Part shown: one piece after another, positions 1 through 8,711 of the stretch
How positions within the stretch are numbered: position 1 is the first letter of the stretch
Layout: each line of letters starts with the position of its first letter
Origin: Dehalococcoidia bacterium
GTDB taxonomy: Bacteria > Chloroflexota > Dehalococcoidia > DSTF01 > JALHUB01
NCBI GenBank assembly: GCA_030018455.1
Contig: JASEFU010000001.1
Location: forward strand, 373,545-437,544
DNA: 64,000 nt
Reading direction: 5' to 3'
Notes under the pieces: model-generated
The model's database searches: none
What the model saw: the letters and a program-made list of their open reading frames with translations, nothing else
What the model was told of the DNA's origin: nothing
Position numbers and translations under genes: made by a program

Positions 1-886
1 GTATGAGCGCGTTCGAGCCGACGGCGAGCAGGATGCCGCCCGCGAAGAGGGGCTGCCAATTCAGCGACCCGAGCGGCAGGCCGGTCTGCGTGGCGACGGT
101 TATCGTCAGCGAGACAAGCCCGACCACAAAGAGGACAAGGCCGGGCACGAAGAAGGCGTAGCCGGGAGTGTGCAGAAGGAGGAAACGCACGTGCCGCCAG
201 GCGTCGCGAAAGGCGTGCAGTTTGCTCTCCGTGACGCGTGGGTAGTAGGAGATGGGCACTTCCGTCATCCGCAGGCCCCGTCGCGCGCTCTTCAGTATCA
301 TTTCCGACGCCAGCTCCATCCCCGTTGAACGGAGTTGCATGCGCTCGTAGGCCTCGCGGGTGAAGGCGCGCATGCCGCACTGGCTGTCGCCGAGCCGCGA
401 GCCGGAGAACAAGCTCAGGAGCGCCGTGAGCAGGGGCGTGCCGATGAACCGGTGGCTCCACGCCATCGACCCCGGAGAGAGGCTTTTCAGCCGGTTGCCA
501 ACTACCATGTCGTATCCTTCGCCAAGGGGCGCGATGAGGGCGTCTAAATCACTGAGGTCGTACGTGTCGTCGGCATCGGCCATGACGATAACTCGGCCTG
601 TGGACTCGGCGAACCCCCGGAGATGGGCGCTGCCGTAGCCACGCCTCGGCTCGTCGACGACGCGCGCGCCGGCCTCGATGGCGCGCTCGCGCGAGCGATC
701 GGTCGAGCCATTATCCACCACGATCACCTCGCCTCGCACACCCGCCGACTGGCACCAGCCCAGCGCCTTACGCACGCAGACCGCGACGGTTTCTTCCTCG
801 TTCAGACACGGCAGCACAACCGAGACGTCGACCTGCGCCGCGTTCGTGCCGGCAGTTGTGTCGCCCGAAGTGCGTTCTGAGACCAA
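1..886 (-). CDS. Family 2 glycosyltransferase (dolichol-phosphate-mannose synthase type), 3' end outside window
   Basis: Reading the minus strand gives a GT-A fold transferase with an N-terminal VVLPCLNEEETV motif, then VVDNGSTDRS, then MADADDTYDLSDLDAL (the metal-binding DxD region), followed by an amphipathic stretch and at least two membrane segments near the window edge. This is the layout of polyprenyl-phosphate hexosyltransferases with C-terminal membrane anchors; they transfer sugar from a nucleotide donor to a lipid carrier at the inner face of the membrane. The start used is a TTG with an AGGAAGG sequence a little upstream; other starts nearby are possible. It lies 27 bases downstream of the 929-aa membrane glycosyltransferase, which could use the lipid-linked sugar it makes. 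The C terminus runs off the window. Confidence 0.85.
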   Translation of the reverse strand, partial: MVSERTSGDTTAGTNAAQVDVSVVLPCLNEEETVAVCVRKALGWCQSAGVRGEVIVVDNGSTDRSRERAIEAGARVVDEPRRGYGSAHLRGFAESTGRVIVMADADDTYDLSDLDALIAPLGEGYDMVVGNRLKSLSPGSMAWSHRFIGTPLLTALLSLFSGSRLGDSQCGMRAFTREAYERMQLRSTGMELASEMILKSARRGLRMTEVPISYYPRVTESKLHAFRDAWRHVRFLLLHTPGYAFFVPGLVLFVVGLVSLTITVATQTGLPLGSLNWQPLFAGGILLAVGSNALI

Positions 887-913
887 CCGCGTTCTCGTCC
901 TTCCTGCGCTCCC

Positions 914-3703
914 CTAAAAGGGGCGGATATCCACGCCTGCCGCTGCAGAAGGGGTGGAGACTGCCAGCCGGCCGCCCGTCCAGGTGTCGCTGTCCGTTCT
1001 CAGCAACAACTCGACGCGATGCTCTCCAGCCGCCAGCTCTACCGCCGCATCGCAGACGGTGACGGCGTTGTGCGCTGCGGGGCCGCAGACAGCCTCTTGC
1101 CTACCGTCGATGACGACTTGGGCCTCTCCGCCTTCGAACCGAAGGGCGAGGCCATAAGAGCCGCCTACCCGTACGCGCCAGGTCGCGATGAAACGCTCCT
1201 CCACCAGCCGGATCTCGTCGCGATCGATGCTCTTCCCGGCCTGCGCTGCGCCTTGCGCCAGCATGCGCGTCTCTTCGAGCAGCGGCCCCAGCGCCGACTG
1301 AGCGAGGTCCGATGCCGGCCGCTGCGTCACGAATGCGCCCACCCCATCGATGGCGAATGTGCGCGCGTGTAGCCAGCCTTCCACAGGCGCGAGGGCAAAC
1401 AAGTCCTTTTCCTCCAGATGGCGGAAGGCCCCACTGGGATCCTGCCAGTAAAGCCAGAACTCTCCTCCGGGCGACTCCTTGTCCAGCGTTATCTCCACCC
1501 AGTGCCAGCCCACCGCCAGCGACGGCGCGTCGGCGGAAGTGAGGAGCCCGTTCGCCACGTACGGCTGTCCGCCGTCGATCGAGACACGCGTTGGGTCGTC
1601 GCCGCCGGCGCGTAGCGACCATGTCCCTTGCCCATCGAGGAACGCGAGCCCGCGCCAGGTCACGCTGAACGGCGGCTCCGGCGCCTGCACTGCGTCCCAC
1701 GACAGCCGGTGCGGCTTGTCAACGCGTTCGACGGGCGACGTTCCGTCTCCCCGGCGCGAGACGTACTCGGCAAGGAGCCCCTGCCGGCTACGTATCTCTC
1801 CGCCGGTGAGTGCGTACCCTAAGAGATAATACAGCTTCTCGGGGCCCGCCTTTACTTCGTCCGGCTCAAGCCCCGAATACGCCCAAGCAATGTCGCGCTG
1901 CACGGGCTCCACGAGGTCGGGAGCAACGACGTAGGCCAGAGTAACCGGCCCCGAGGGCTCGCCGCGCAGCGGCCAGCCCTCCAGTGGGCCCGTCAGGGCC
2001 GCGCCCTGCAGGCCATGGCATACCCATATGTGGTCGCCCCAGGCCTTTGCCTCCTGCTGGGGGGTGTCCCGCGGCAGGGCGAGGCCGAAAGCCGGACCGC
2101 GCGCGTTGAACGAATAGCCGAAGTTGTCAGGGCCGCGTTCTCTCAGATAGTCGCAAAGGGCATACCAGTAACTCTGAGGATGGGCATACGCCTGCAGCAT
2201 CTTCGGTTCGTCGACCGCATCGTTGAAAAAGGCGTCAGCGTTCCACGCCCACGAGAAGGCGGCAAGTGCGGCGAGTGCAAGGGAGAACGCCTTCGCGGTG
2301 AGACGCGGCGGCAATGCTGCGCGCACGTCGTCGACGAAGAAGGCGGCCATCACCAGCCCAACGGGGAAAAGCCCGACGAACTTCCACGGCTCCCAGTTTG
2401 ATAGCAGGAGGGCGCCACCCATGAGAGTTCCGAGAAACCAACCGGCGAAGAGCAGCCGGTAGGGCCGCAGAAGTGTCCCCAAAGTCCAGGCAAGCCCGAC
2501 GACGATCAGAAAGGCGGACATCGGATCGATGAAGGCGCGGTCGGCGGGTGTCAGCGGCGTCCGTCGCGGGAAGTCGTCGTCACCCACCGGAGCGAAGAGC
2601 TGTGCCGACCACTTGACCTGCGTCTCCCAGTTGGGCGCGAATAGTCCCGGCGTACCGCGGTTCTCTCTGTCGGCCTCCTGCCGGTGGAGGGAGGAGAGAT
2701 AGATGTCCCGTCCTAGATGTTCGCCCATCATCAAGGGAGCGGCGACGATTCCCGCTGCCACGGTGAAGGCGATCGCCGGTCGCCAGGCAGCTTTCGCCCC
2801 TGCGGCAAGCGCCGACCTCGCCTTCGCGGCCCCGCCGCTCACCGCCGCCCGGAACAGCAGCCAGAGCCCGGCGGCGGCGAGAAACCCGACGACGTAGAAG
2901 GGCACGGCTTTGAACGGCTCGTACTCGTACGAAAGCAGCCCCGCTAGAAAGCCGGCCGCTACAAAGAGAACGGCGCTGCGCCGCTGCGCCCCAGCGACCA
3001 CGCATAGCGCAAGCAGGATAGTGAACAGCGCGGCGTCGGCGGTGACGCGGTAGTGGAGCGATGGCCAGAACGCGCCTGCAAGCAGCGCCGTCGCGAAGAG
3101 GGCCACGGGCACACTCACCAGCCGGCGCAACAGGAGATAGGATGCGGGAACGGCGAGCACGCCCATTGCGATGCCAGCGAAGCGCAGCCCGAAGGTGTTC
3201 TCGCCGAAGGTGGCCAGGCTGGCGGCGACGAGGTAGCGCACAGGGTAGAAGAGAGGCCGCTCCCCCTGAAGAATGCGATATGCGACACCGCCCGTGATGT
3301 GTTCCTCGAAGGCGAGGCCATCGTCGGGCGGGAATGTGCCGAGCCTGTACACCCGCATGAACACGGCGAAGGCGGCAATGGCCGCGAGGAGCAGCAGCTC
3401 AACCCTGTGCTGCGAAAGGAAGCCGCGCGCGCGCCGCCGCCAGCCCCACTCGAAATCGGGCAGGCCCCCGGCGGCGAATACGAGCAGCCCGAGAAGCGCC
3501 ACGCCGTAGAGGACGAGGGCATCATCGAAGCGGAGCATCCGCGGATCGTGCAGCAGCAGCGAGCCCCATATGCCAAACCCGACGGCAACAGCAAGCCCCA
3601 CCAATGAGAAAATGAACCTGAGACTTGGACGCGCGAACGGAGGAAGCATTCGCACCCGCAACCGCCGCAGCCTTCGTTCCTGCTTGACCTCCGAGTCTAC
3701 CAA
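914..3703 (-). CDS. Polytopic membrane glycosyltransferase (GT39/ArnT-like) with C-terminal PA14-like domain
   Basis: This 929-aa protein begins with a cytoplasmic stretch and about a dozen hydrophobic segments over residues 25 to 500. The first extracytoplasmic loop contains DDGLAFEEHITGG, which corresponds to the acidic loop of lipid-phosphate-sugar-dependent transferases (PMT/ArnT class). The last third (from about residue 640) is soluble: GLLAEYV, a Trp-rich beta-sandwich with WSLRAGGDDPTRVSIDGG and GWHWVEITL, typical of PA14 carbohydrate-binding domains, followed by a second beta-sandwich near 850 to 920. It probably moves a sugar from a polyprenyl carrier to an acceptor outside the cell. 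It is transcribed with the GT2 gene and diverges from the 1576-aa gene. The acceptor cannot be read from the sequence. Confidence 0.8.
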   Translation of the reverse strand: MVDSEVKQERRLRRLRVRMLPPFARPSLRFIFSLVGLAVAVGFGIWGSLLLHDPRMLRFDDALVLYGVALLGLLVFAAGGLPDFEWGWRRRARGFLSQHRVELLLLAAIAAFAVFMRVYRLGTFPPDDGLAFEEHITGGVAYRILQGERPLFYPVRYLVAASLATFGENTFGLRFAGIAMGVLAVPASYLLLRRLVSVPVALFATALLAGAFWPSLHYRVTADAALFTILLALCVVAGAQRRSAVLFVAAGFLAGLLSYEYEPFKAVPFYVVGFLAAAGLWLLFRAAVSGGAAKARSALAAGAKAAWRPAIAFTVAAGIVAAPLMMGEHLGRDIYLSSLHRQEADRENRGTPGLFAPNWETQVKWSAQLFAPVGDDDFPRRTPLTPADRAFIDPMSAFLIVVGLAWTLGTLLRPYRLLFAGWFLGTLMGGALLLSNWEPWKFVGLFPVGLVMAAFFVDDVRAALPPRLTAKAFSLALAALAAFSWAWNADAFFNDAVDEPKMLQAYAHPQSYWYALCDYLRERGPDNFGYSFNARGPAFGLALPRDTPQQEAKAWGDHIWVCHGLQGAALTGPLEGWPLRGEPSGPVTLAYVVAPDLVEPVQRDIAWAYSGLEPDEVKAGPEKLYYLLGYALTGGEIRSRQGLLAEYVSRRGDGTSPVERVDKPHRLSWDAVQAPEPPFSVTWRGLAFLDGQGTWSLRAGGDDPTRVSIDGGQPYVANGLLTSADAPSLAVGWHWVEITLDKESPGGEFWLYWQDPSGAFRHLEEKDLFALAPVEGWLHARTFAIDGVGAFVTQRPASDLAQSALGPLLEETRMLAQGAAQAGKSIDRDEIRLVEERFIATWRVRVGGSYGLALRFEGGEAQVVIDGRQEAVCGPAAHNAVTVCDAAVELAAGEHRVELLLRTDSDTWTGGRLAVSTPSAAAGVDIRPF

Positions 3704-3890
3704 CCGCTTCGCACCTCATTAATTCGAACCCGTCTGTCTCAATCAGCCGGAGTTTACGGGGAAAGGAAGGCCTGCTGCAACCGTTCGGCGGGCCGCTGCC
3801 GGCGGCGCTTGCGGCCTGGAAAAAGATGATTTAGACTGCCTTAGCTTTGGTTAAACGGGGAGAGGTCCGAGGGGTGCCGTCCACGCTGAG

Positions 3891-6800
3891 ATGACGGAAG
3901 AATCTGTTTCTGTGAGGGAGGTCGAAGAGCCGTCCACGCAGCCCGGTCGCAGCGACCTCCTCGTGTCCCTGCTTGCATCCACCCGCGCGCTCACGATCAT
4001 TGCCCTCGCCGTCATCATCGCCTTCGGGGGGGCGCTCCGCTTCTACAACCTCAACTGGGATTCGCCGGCGATGGTCGATCCGGCCGCGGCCGACTCGCCG
4101 TCGCATCTCCACCCCGACGAGCGCTTCATGGCGATGGTCGAAGACAGCATCGAGGTGCCGGGCAGTCTCGGCCTCTACTTCGACACGGACAGCTCGCCTC
4201 TCAACCCTTATCAACAGGAGCGCGACTACGTCTACGGCACCCTCCCGCTCTTTCTGGTCAAGATAATCGGCAACATCACCGGGAACACGGGCTACGACGA
4301 GATCACGGAGACCGGCCGGGCCGTCACCGCCCTTTTCGACACGATGACGATCCTGCTCGTCTTCCTGATCGGGCGGCGCCTCGCGGGACGGAACGTCGGG
4401 CTGCTCGCCTCGCTGCTCTACGCCGCCGCGGTCCTGCCGATCCAGCACGCGCACTTCTTCGTCGTCGACTCCTACGTGACGTTCTTCGCCGCCGCCGCCG
4501 TCTACTTCTCGATAGGGGTGGCCCAGAACGGCCGCTGGCACAACTACGCGCTTGCCGGGCTGATGACGGGGCTGGCGATGGCCTGCAAGCTGACGGCCGT
4601 CTCGCTGGTGCCGGTCGTGGGGCTGGCGGCCGCTATACACGCCTGGCCGTCTTACAAACACCTGCTTCCTTTCCGACGGGAAAGCGACGAAGGCCGGCCT
4701 GAAGGCGAAGGGGAGTCCGCTTTGAAGCGGCCCCGCCTTCGCGGCGACGTCATCGGCCTGGCGCTGATGCTCCTGCTTGCCTTTGGCGCGTTTCGCATCG
4801 CCCAGCCGTACGCCTTCACCACGCCCTCCTGGAGCGACTTCGCGATCTGGGACCGCGATGAGCGCATCGTGAACCTTCCCAACGCCTGCACGGAGAAGAG
4901 GGTAGGCGGGGAGACAGTGAGAAGCTGCAACCTGCTCGTCACCGAGGTGGCTTCCCGCCTCAACTTCAACCCCCGCTTCGTGCAGGACCAGCTCAACCAG
5001 CGGAACTTGCTGGGCGGCGACGCCATGTTCCCGCCATCGGTGCAATGGATCGGCCGCACAAAGTGGCTCTACCCGCTGGAGCAGATGGTACTGTGGGGAA
5101 TGGGCCCGGCGCTCGGGATCACAGCCTGGGCAGGTTTCCTTTACGCCGCCTGGCGCGCCGTCTTCCGCTGCGAGGCGCTCGCGCTGGTGCTGCTCGCCTG
5201 GGTGGCGGGCTACTTCGTCTTCATGGGCGGGCAGTTCTCTCTGTACATGCGGTACTTCCTGCCCATCTACCCCGTCCTTGCCGTGTTCGCGAGCATGCTC
5301 CTCATTCATCTCTGGCGGAGCGTCCGCAGCCCGCCGTTTCTCGCCGGAGTGCGCGCTCTCGCGCCGCGGTCCGTTCCAGCCGCCCGCTGGCTCGGCGTCG
5401 GGGCGGTCGTCGTCGTATCGGCAGCTACCGTTCTTTGGGCGCTCTCCTACGCGTCAATCTACTCGCGCCCGCACACGCGCCTGGAGGCCTCGAAGTGGAT
5501 CTTCGAGAACGTCCCCGAGGGCAGCGTCGTTACCAACGAGAGCTGGGACGACGCCCTCCCCATGAGCCTCCCTTCAGGGAACGCCCGCGCCTATCAGCAG
5601 ATATCGATGAACGGCTACGGTGTGGACTCAGAGCGCGGCAAAATGGCGGAGCTCATCGACTTCCTAGACCAGGCCGACTACATCGTTCTCTCCAGCGCCC
5701 GCCTGTCCGGCACCATCCCGCGCGCGCCGGCGATCTATCCGGTCACGAGCCGCTACTACGACCTCCTGCTCGACGAGAAGCTGGGCTTCCGCCTCGCCGC
5801 GAAATTCACGTCGTACCCCGGATTGCTCGGGGTCGCTATCCCGGACGACGCGGCCGAGGAGTCGTTCAGTGTCTACGACCACCCGAAAGTCCTTATCTTC
5901 GAGAAGACGGAGCAGTACTCGACTGAGAGCGCCGTCATGTTGCTCAACCCGGCGGAAGGGGCCAACGCCGTCAGCATGACGCCGGCGGAAGCGGGCGGCA
6001 ACGCCCTCCTCATGACGCCGGACGAGGCGGCAAAGCAGCAGGAAGGCGGCACGTGGACCTCCATATTCGACCCGGAAAGCTTCAGCAACCGCTTTCCTGC
6101 CGTTACCTGGCTCCTCGCCATCGAGATCGTCTCGCTGGCTCTGGCGCCGCTGGCTCTGCTCGTGTTCCGTTCCCTGCCCGACCGCGGCTATCTGCTGACG
6201 AAGCCGCTGGGGCTGCTCGCGGTCTCCTGGCTGGTGTGGCTGGGCGCCAGCCTCAAGCTTTTCGACTTCACGCGCGGCAGCATCGCCGTCGTCTTCCTGC
6301 TTATCGTGGCCGTCGGCGCCGCGACCGCGCGTCTCCAGAAGGGGGCGTGGAGGGATTATGTCAAGCGTCACTGGCGCGCCATCCTTCTCAGCGAGGCCCT
6401 CTTCCTGGGCGCGTTCCTGGCCTTCTACTGGATACGCACGCTCAACCCCGACCTCTGGCACTCCTCTCGCGGCGGCGAGAAGCCGATGGAGCTGGCGTAC
6501 CTCAACGCCGTGACCCGCAGCACGACCATGCCCCCTTACGACCCCTGGCTGGCCGGCGGCTATCTTAACTATTACTACTTCGGCCAGTTCATGACCGCAA
6601 CGCTCATAAAGTTCAGCGGCATCCTCCCCGAGATCGCCTTCAACCTTGCCGTGCCGACGTTTTTCGCCATGACGGTGGGCGCCGCCTACTCGGTCTGCCT
6701 CAACCTCGCCGAGGCGGTGCGACGCCGCGTCCGCCTGCCGCGCGGGCCGTTCGGCGGAGCGAAGGGGCCGGTGATGGCAGGGCTGGCGGCCGTCGTCCTG

Positions 6801-8621
6801 GTGGCGGTTGTCGGGAACCTGCAGGCCCTCTATCAGACGGTCGAGCGCTTTTCCGCCGTCAGCGATTGGCGTCTGGGCAGCGGCATCCCCCTCATCAGCG
6901 GGATGGTGGGGCTCATCGGCGGAGTGTGGAACGTCATCATCGGCAACGCCGGCCGACTGCCCGGGTTCGATTTCTGGGCGCCCAGCCGCATCATGCCCGG
7001 CCAGGCCAGCATCACCGAGTTTCCGTTCTGGACCTTCCTCTTCGCCGATTTGCACGCCCACCTGATGGCCATCCCCTTCGATATCACCATCCTCGGCGTC
7101 GCTCTCGCCCTCGTCCTGCGACCGAAGGCAAGCATGAAGAAAAGCGACGGCGGTGGCCGCGCGACCGGCTGGGCGGGCATCGCCGTCCTCGCGCTGCTCG
7201 TAGGCGCCCTGCGGCCGATCAACTCGTGGGACTACCCGCCGTTTCTCCTTCTCGCCGTCGCCGCCGTCTTCATCAGCGAGCGGGCCGCGGAAGGAAGGGC
7301 GAACTGGCGCATGGTGGGCGTTGCGACGGGGAAGGCGGCCGTCCTCGTCGTGCTGTCCGTTCTCTTCTTCTTCCCCTTCTGGCGCGACTACCACCTCTTC
7401 TACAAGGGCTTCCACGCCTCGACGGAGACGACGCAGCTCGACTGGTACCTCGACCACTTCGGCCTCTTCCTGTTCGCCACGGGGTCGCTGCTGGCGTTCT
7501 TCACCTGGCGGGCGTTCCGCCGCCGGCCGGAGCGGACGGCGCCGCTCTATGTCCTGACGTTCGCCGCGGTGGGGCTCGTTGTGTCGCTTGGAGTGGCGTT
7601 TAGCGGAGAGAGCCACCGCCTGCCGATAACCGTGACCGGCCTCTCCGTGTCTTCGTTCCTGGGCGACCTCGCGTCCAACGATCTGCCCGTCGTCCTCCTT
7701 TCGATGGCGGTGATCGCGCTCCTGCTGCTGCTCGCCTGGCGCGAGCTGCGGTCGTGGCGCGCCGATTCGCCGGTGCGGCTGTTCCTGTTCGCGATGGTGG
7801 GGATGGCGCTCGCCTTAAGCGCGGCCGTCGACGTTCTCACCCTCGACGGCGATATCGACCGCATGAACACCGTCTTCAAGTTCTACGTGCACGTGTGGCT
7901 GCTGTTCGCCGTCGTTTCCGCGTTCGGGTTGTGGTACCTGTTGGCGGTAACGGCGCGCCGACGGCCGCCAAAGAAGAGCGGAGCGACGGGGCAGCTCGCG
8001 GGCTGGGCGAAGGGCGGCTGGACCGCCGTGCTGGCGGTGCTGCTTGGCGCGTCGCTCATCTACCCGTTCTCGGGGACGCGGGCGCGGGTTAGCGCCGGCG
8101 AGCGCTTCGACGAGTACACAGGCCGGGGCGTCAACGGGATGGAGTATATGAAGCATGCCGTCTATCGCGACGAGTTCGGGCCCGTGGAGCTGAAGTACGA
8201 TTACGATGCCATCCAGTGGATGCGGCAGAACGTGGAAGGGACGCCGGTCATCGTCGAGGCGCAGACGCCGAACTACCGCTGGGGCTCCCGCTTCTCCATC
8301 TACACCGGCCTGCCGACGGTGATCGGCTGGGGCTGGCACCAGCAGCAGCAACGGGGAAAATACGCCGACATGGTCATTGAGCGCGAGGAGCAGGTGAAGC
8401 AGTTCTACTCCACGCCCTCGGTCGACGAGGCGATCATCTTCTTGCAGCGGTACAACGTATCGTACGTGATAGTGGGGCAGATCGAGCGGGGGTACTACGG
8501 GCCGGAGGGAATGTCGAAGTTCGAGGAGATGGACGGCCAGGAGCTGCGCCTCGTGTTCAAGAACGAGGGCACGCGCATCTACGAGGTCGCCGCCCTTCCC
8601 CCAATCCTCCCCTCTTCATAG
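3891..8621 (+). CDS. Giant fusion: membrane glycosyltransferase plus YYY-family (DUF2298) membrane protein
   Basis: This 1576-aa protein has two membrane halves. Residues about 30 to 600 resemble the lipid-dependent mannosyltransferase family, with SHLHPDERFMAMVEDS in the first outer loop (around residue 75) and later hydrophobic helices. A hydrophilic linker at about 650 to 720 holds two similar stretches, LLNPAEGANAVSMTPAEAGG and a partial copy. Residues about 735 to 1576 match the hydrophobic Chlor_Arch_YYY family, known from Chloroflexota and Archaea, with its hallmark YYYFG at 894 to 898 and a late soluble segment holding the RWGSRFSIYTGLPTVIGWGW region. The function of the YYY family is unknown; association with envelope glycosylation is inferred from the fusion and from the two divergent transferase genes. 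The ATG has only a weak ribosome site. The 187-base divergent spacer upstream shows no clear promoter. Confidence 0.8.
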   Translation: MTEESVSVREVEEPSTQPGRSDLLVSLLASTRALTIIALAVIIAFGGALRFYNLNWDSPAMVDPAAADSPSHLHPDERFMAMVEDSIEVPGSLGLYFDTDSSPLNPYQQERDYVYGTLPLFLVKIIGNITGNTGYDEITETGRAVTALFDTMTILLVFLIGRRLAGRNVGLLASLLYAAAVLPIQHAHFFVVDSYVTFFAAAAVYFSIGVAQNGRWHNYALAGLMTGLAMACKLTAVSLVPVVGLAAAIHAWPSYKHLLPFRRESDEGRPEGEGESALKRPRLRGDVIGLALMLLLAFGAFRIAQPYAFTTPSWSDFAIWDRDERIVNLPNACTEKRVGGETVRSCNLLVTEVASRLNFNPRFVQDQLNQRNLLGGDAMFPPSVQWIGRTKWLYPLEQMVLWGMGPALGITAWAGFLYAAWRAVFRCEALALVLLAWVAGYFVFMGGQFSLYMRYFLPIYPVLAVFASMLLIHLWRSVRSPPFLAGVRALAPRSVPAARWLGVGAVVVVSAATVLWALSYASIYSRPHTRLEASKWIFENVPEGSVVTNESWDDALPMSLPSGNARAYQQISMNGYGVDSERGKMAELIDFLDQADYIVLSSARLSGTIPRAPAIYPVTSRYYDLLLDEKLGFRLAAKFTSYPGLLGVAIPDDAAEESFSVYDHPKVLIFEKTEQYSTESAVMLLNPAEGANAVSMTPAEAGGNALLMTPDEAAKQQEGGTWTSIFDPESFSNRFPAVTWLLAIEIVSLALAPLALLVFRSLPDRGYLLTKPLGLLAVSWLVWLGASLKLFDFTRGSIAVVFLLIVAVGAATARLQKGAWRDYVKRHWRAILLSEALFLGAFLAFYWIRTLNPDLWHSSRGGEKPMELAYLNAVTRSTTMPPYDPWLAGGYLNYYYFGQFMTATLIKFSGILPEIAFNLAVPTFFAMTVGAAYSVCLNLAEAVRRRVRLPRGPFGGAKGPVMAGLAAVVLVAVVGNLQALYQTVERFSAVSDWRLGSGIPLISGMVGLIGGVWNVIIGNAGRLPGFDFWAPSRIMPGQASITEFPFWTFLFADLHAHLMAIPFDITILGVALALVLRPKASMKKSDGGGRATGWAGIAVLALLVGALRPINSWDYPPFLLLAVAAVFISERAAEGRANWRMVGVATGKAAVLVVLSVLFFFPFWRDYHLFYKGFHASTETTQLDWYLDHFGLFLFATGSLLAFFTWRAFRRRPERTAPLYVLTFAAVGLVVSLGVAFSGESHRLPITVTGLSVSSFLGDLASNDLPVVLLSMAVIALLLLLAWRELRSWRADSPVRLFLFAMVGMALALSAAVDVLTLDGDIDRMNTVFKFYVHVWLLFAVVSAFGLWYLLAVTARRRPPKKSGATGQLAGWAKGGWTAVLAVLLGASLIYPFSGTRARVSAGERFDEYTGRGVNGMEYMKHAVYRDEFGPVELKYDYDAIQWMRQNVEGTPVIVEAQTPNYRWGSRFSIYTGLPTVIGWGWHQQQQRGKYADMVIEREEQVKQFYSTPSVDEAIIFLQRYNVSYVIVGQIERGYYGPEGMSKFEEMDGQELRLVFKNEGTRIYEVAALPPILPSS

Positions 8622-8667
8622 CAAGAGTATCCGCTCTGAGGAGACGCTTTTTTCGGTTCGTCCCTCC

Positions 8668-8697
8668 TTGACCCCCTTGGCGCGCGGCGCCTACAAT
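8668..8697 (+). promoter_or_regulatory. Sigma70-type promoter for ffh
   Basis: TTGACC at 8668-8673 and TACAAT at 8692-8697 are separated by 18 bases. The expected transcription start falls about 8 bases before the ffh ATG at 8712, and no Shine-Dalgarno site is present, so the ffh message is probably leaderless or nearly so. Confidence 0.6.
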
Positions 8698-8711
8698 TGA
8701 TCTGAAGCCTC

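Noticed and set aside
3831-5309. 492-codon open frame on the minus strand inside the transferase/YYY gene
   Set aside because: High GC keeps stop codons out of the antisense frame. The product is a charged His/Arg/Glu-rich string without domains, and the plus-strand gene has clear family motifs there.
5664-7616. 650-codon open frame on the minus strand opposite the YYY region
   Set aside because: Same codon-bias shadow as above; low-complexity sequence, no ribosome site, and it covers the YYYFG motif of the real gene.
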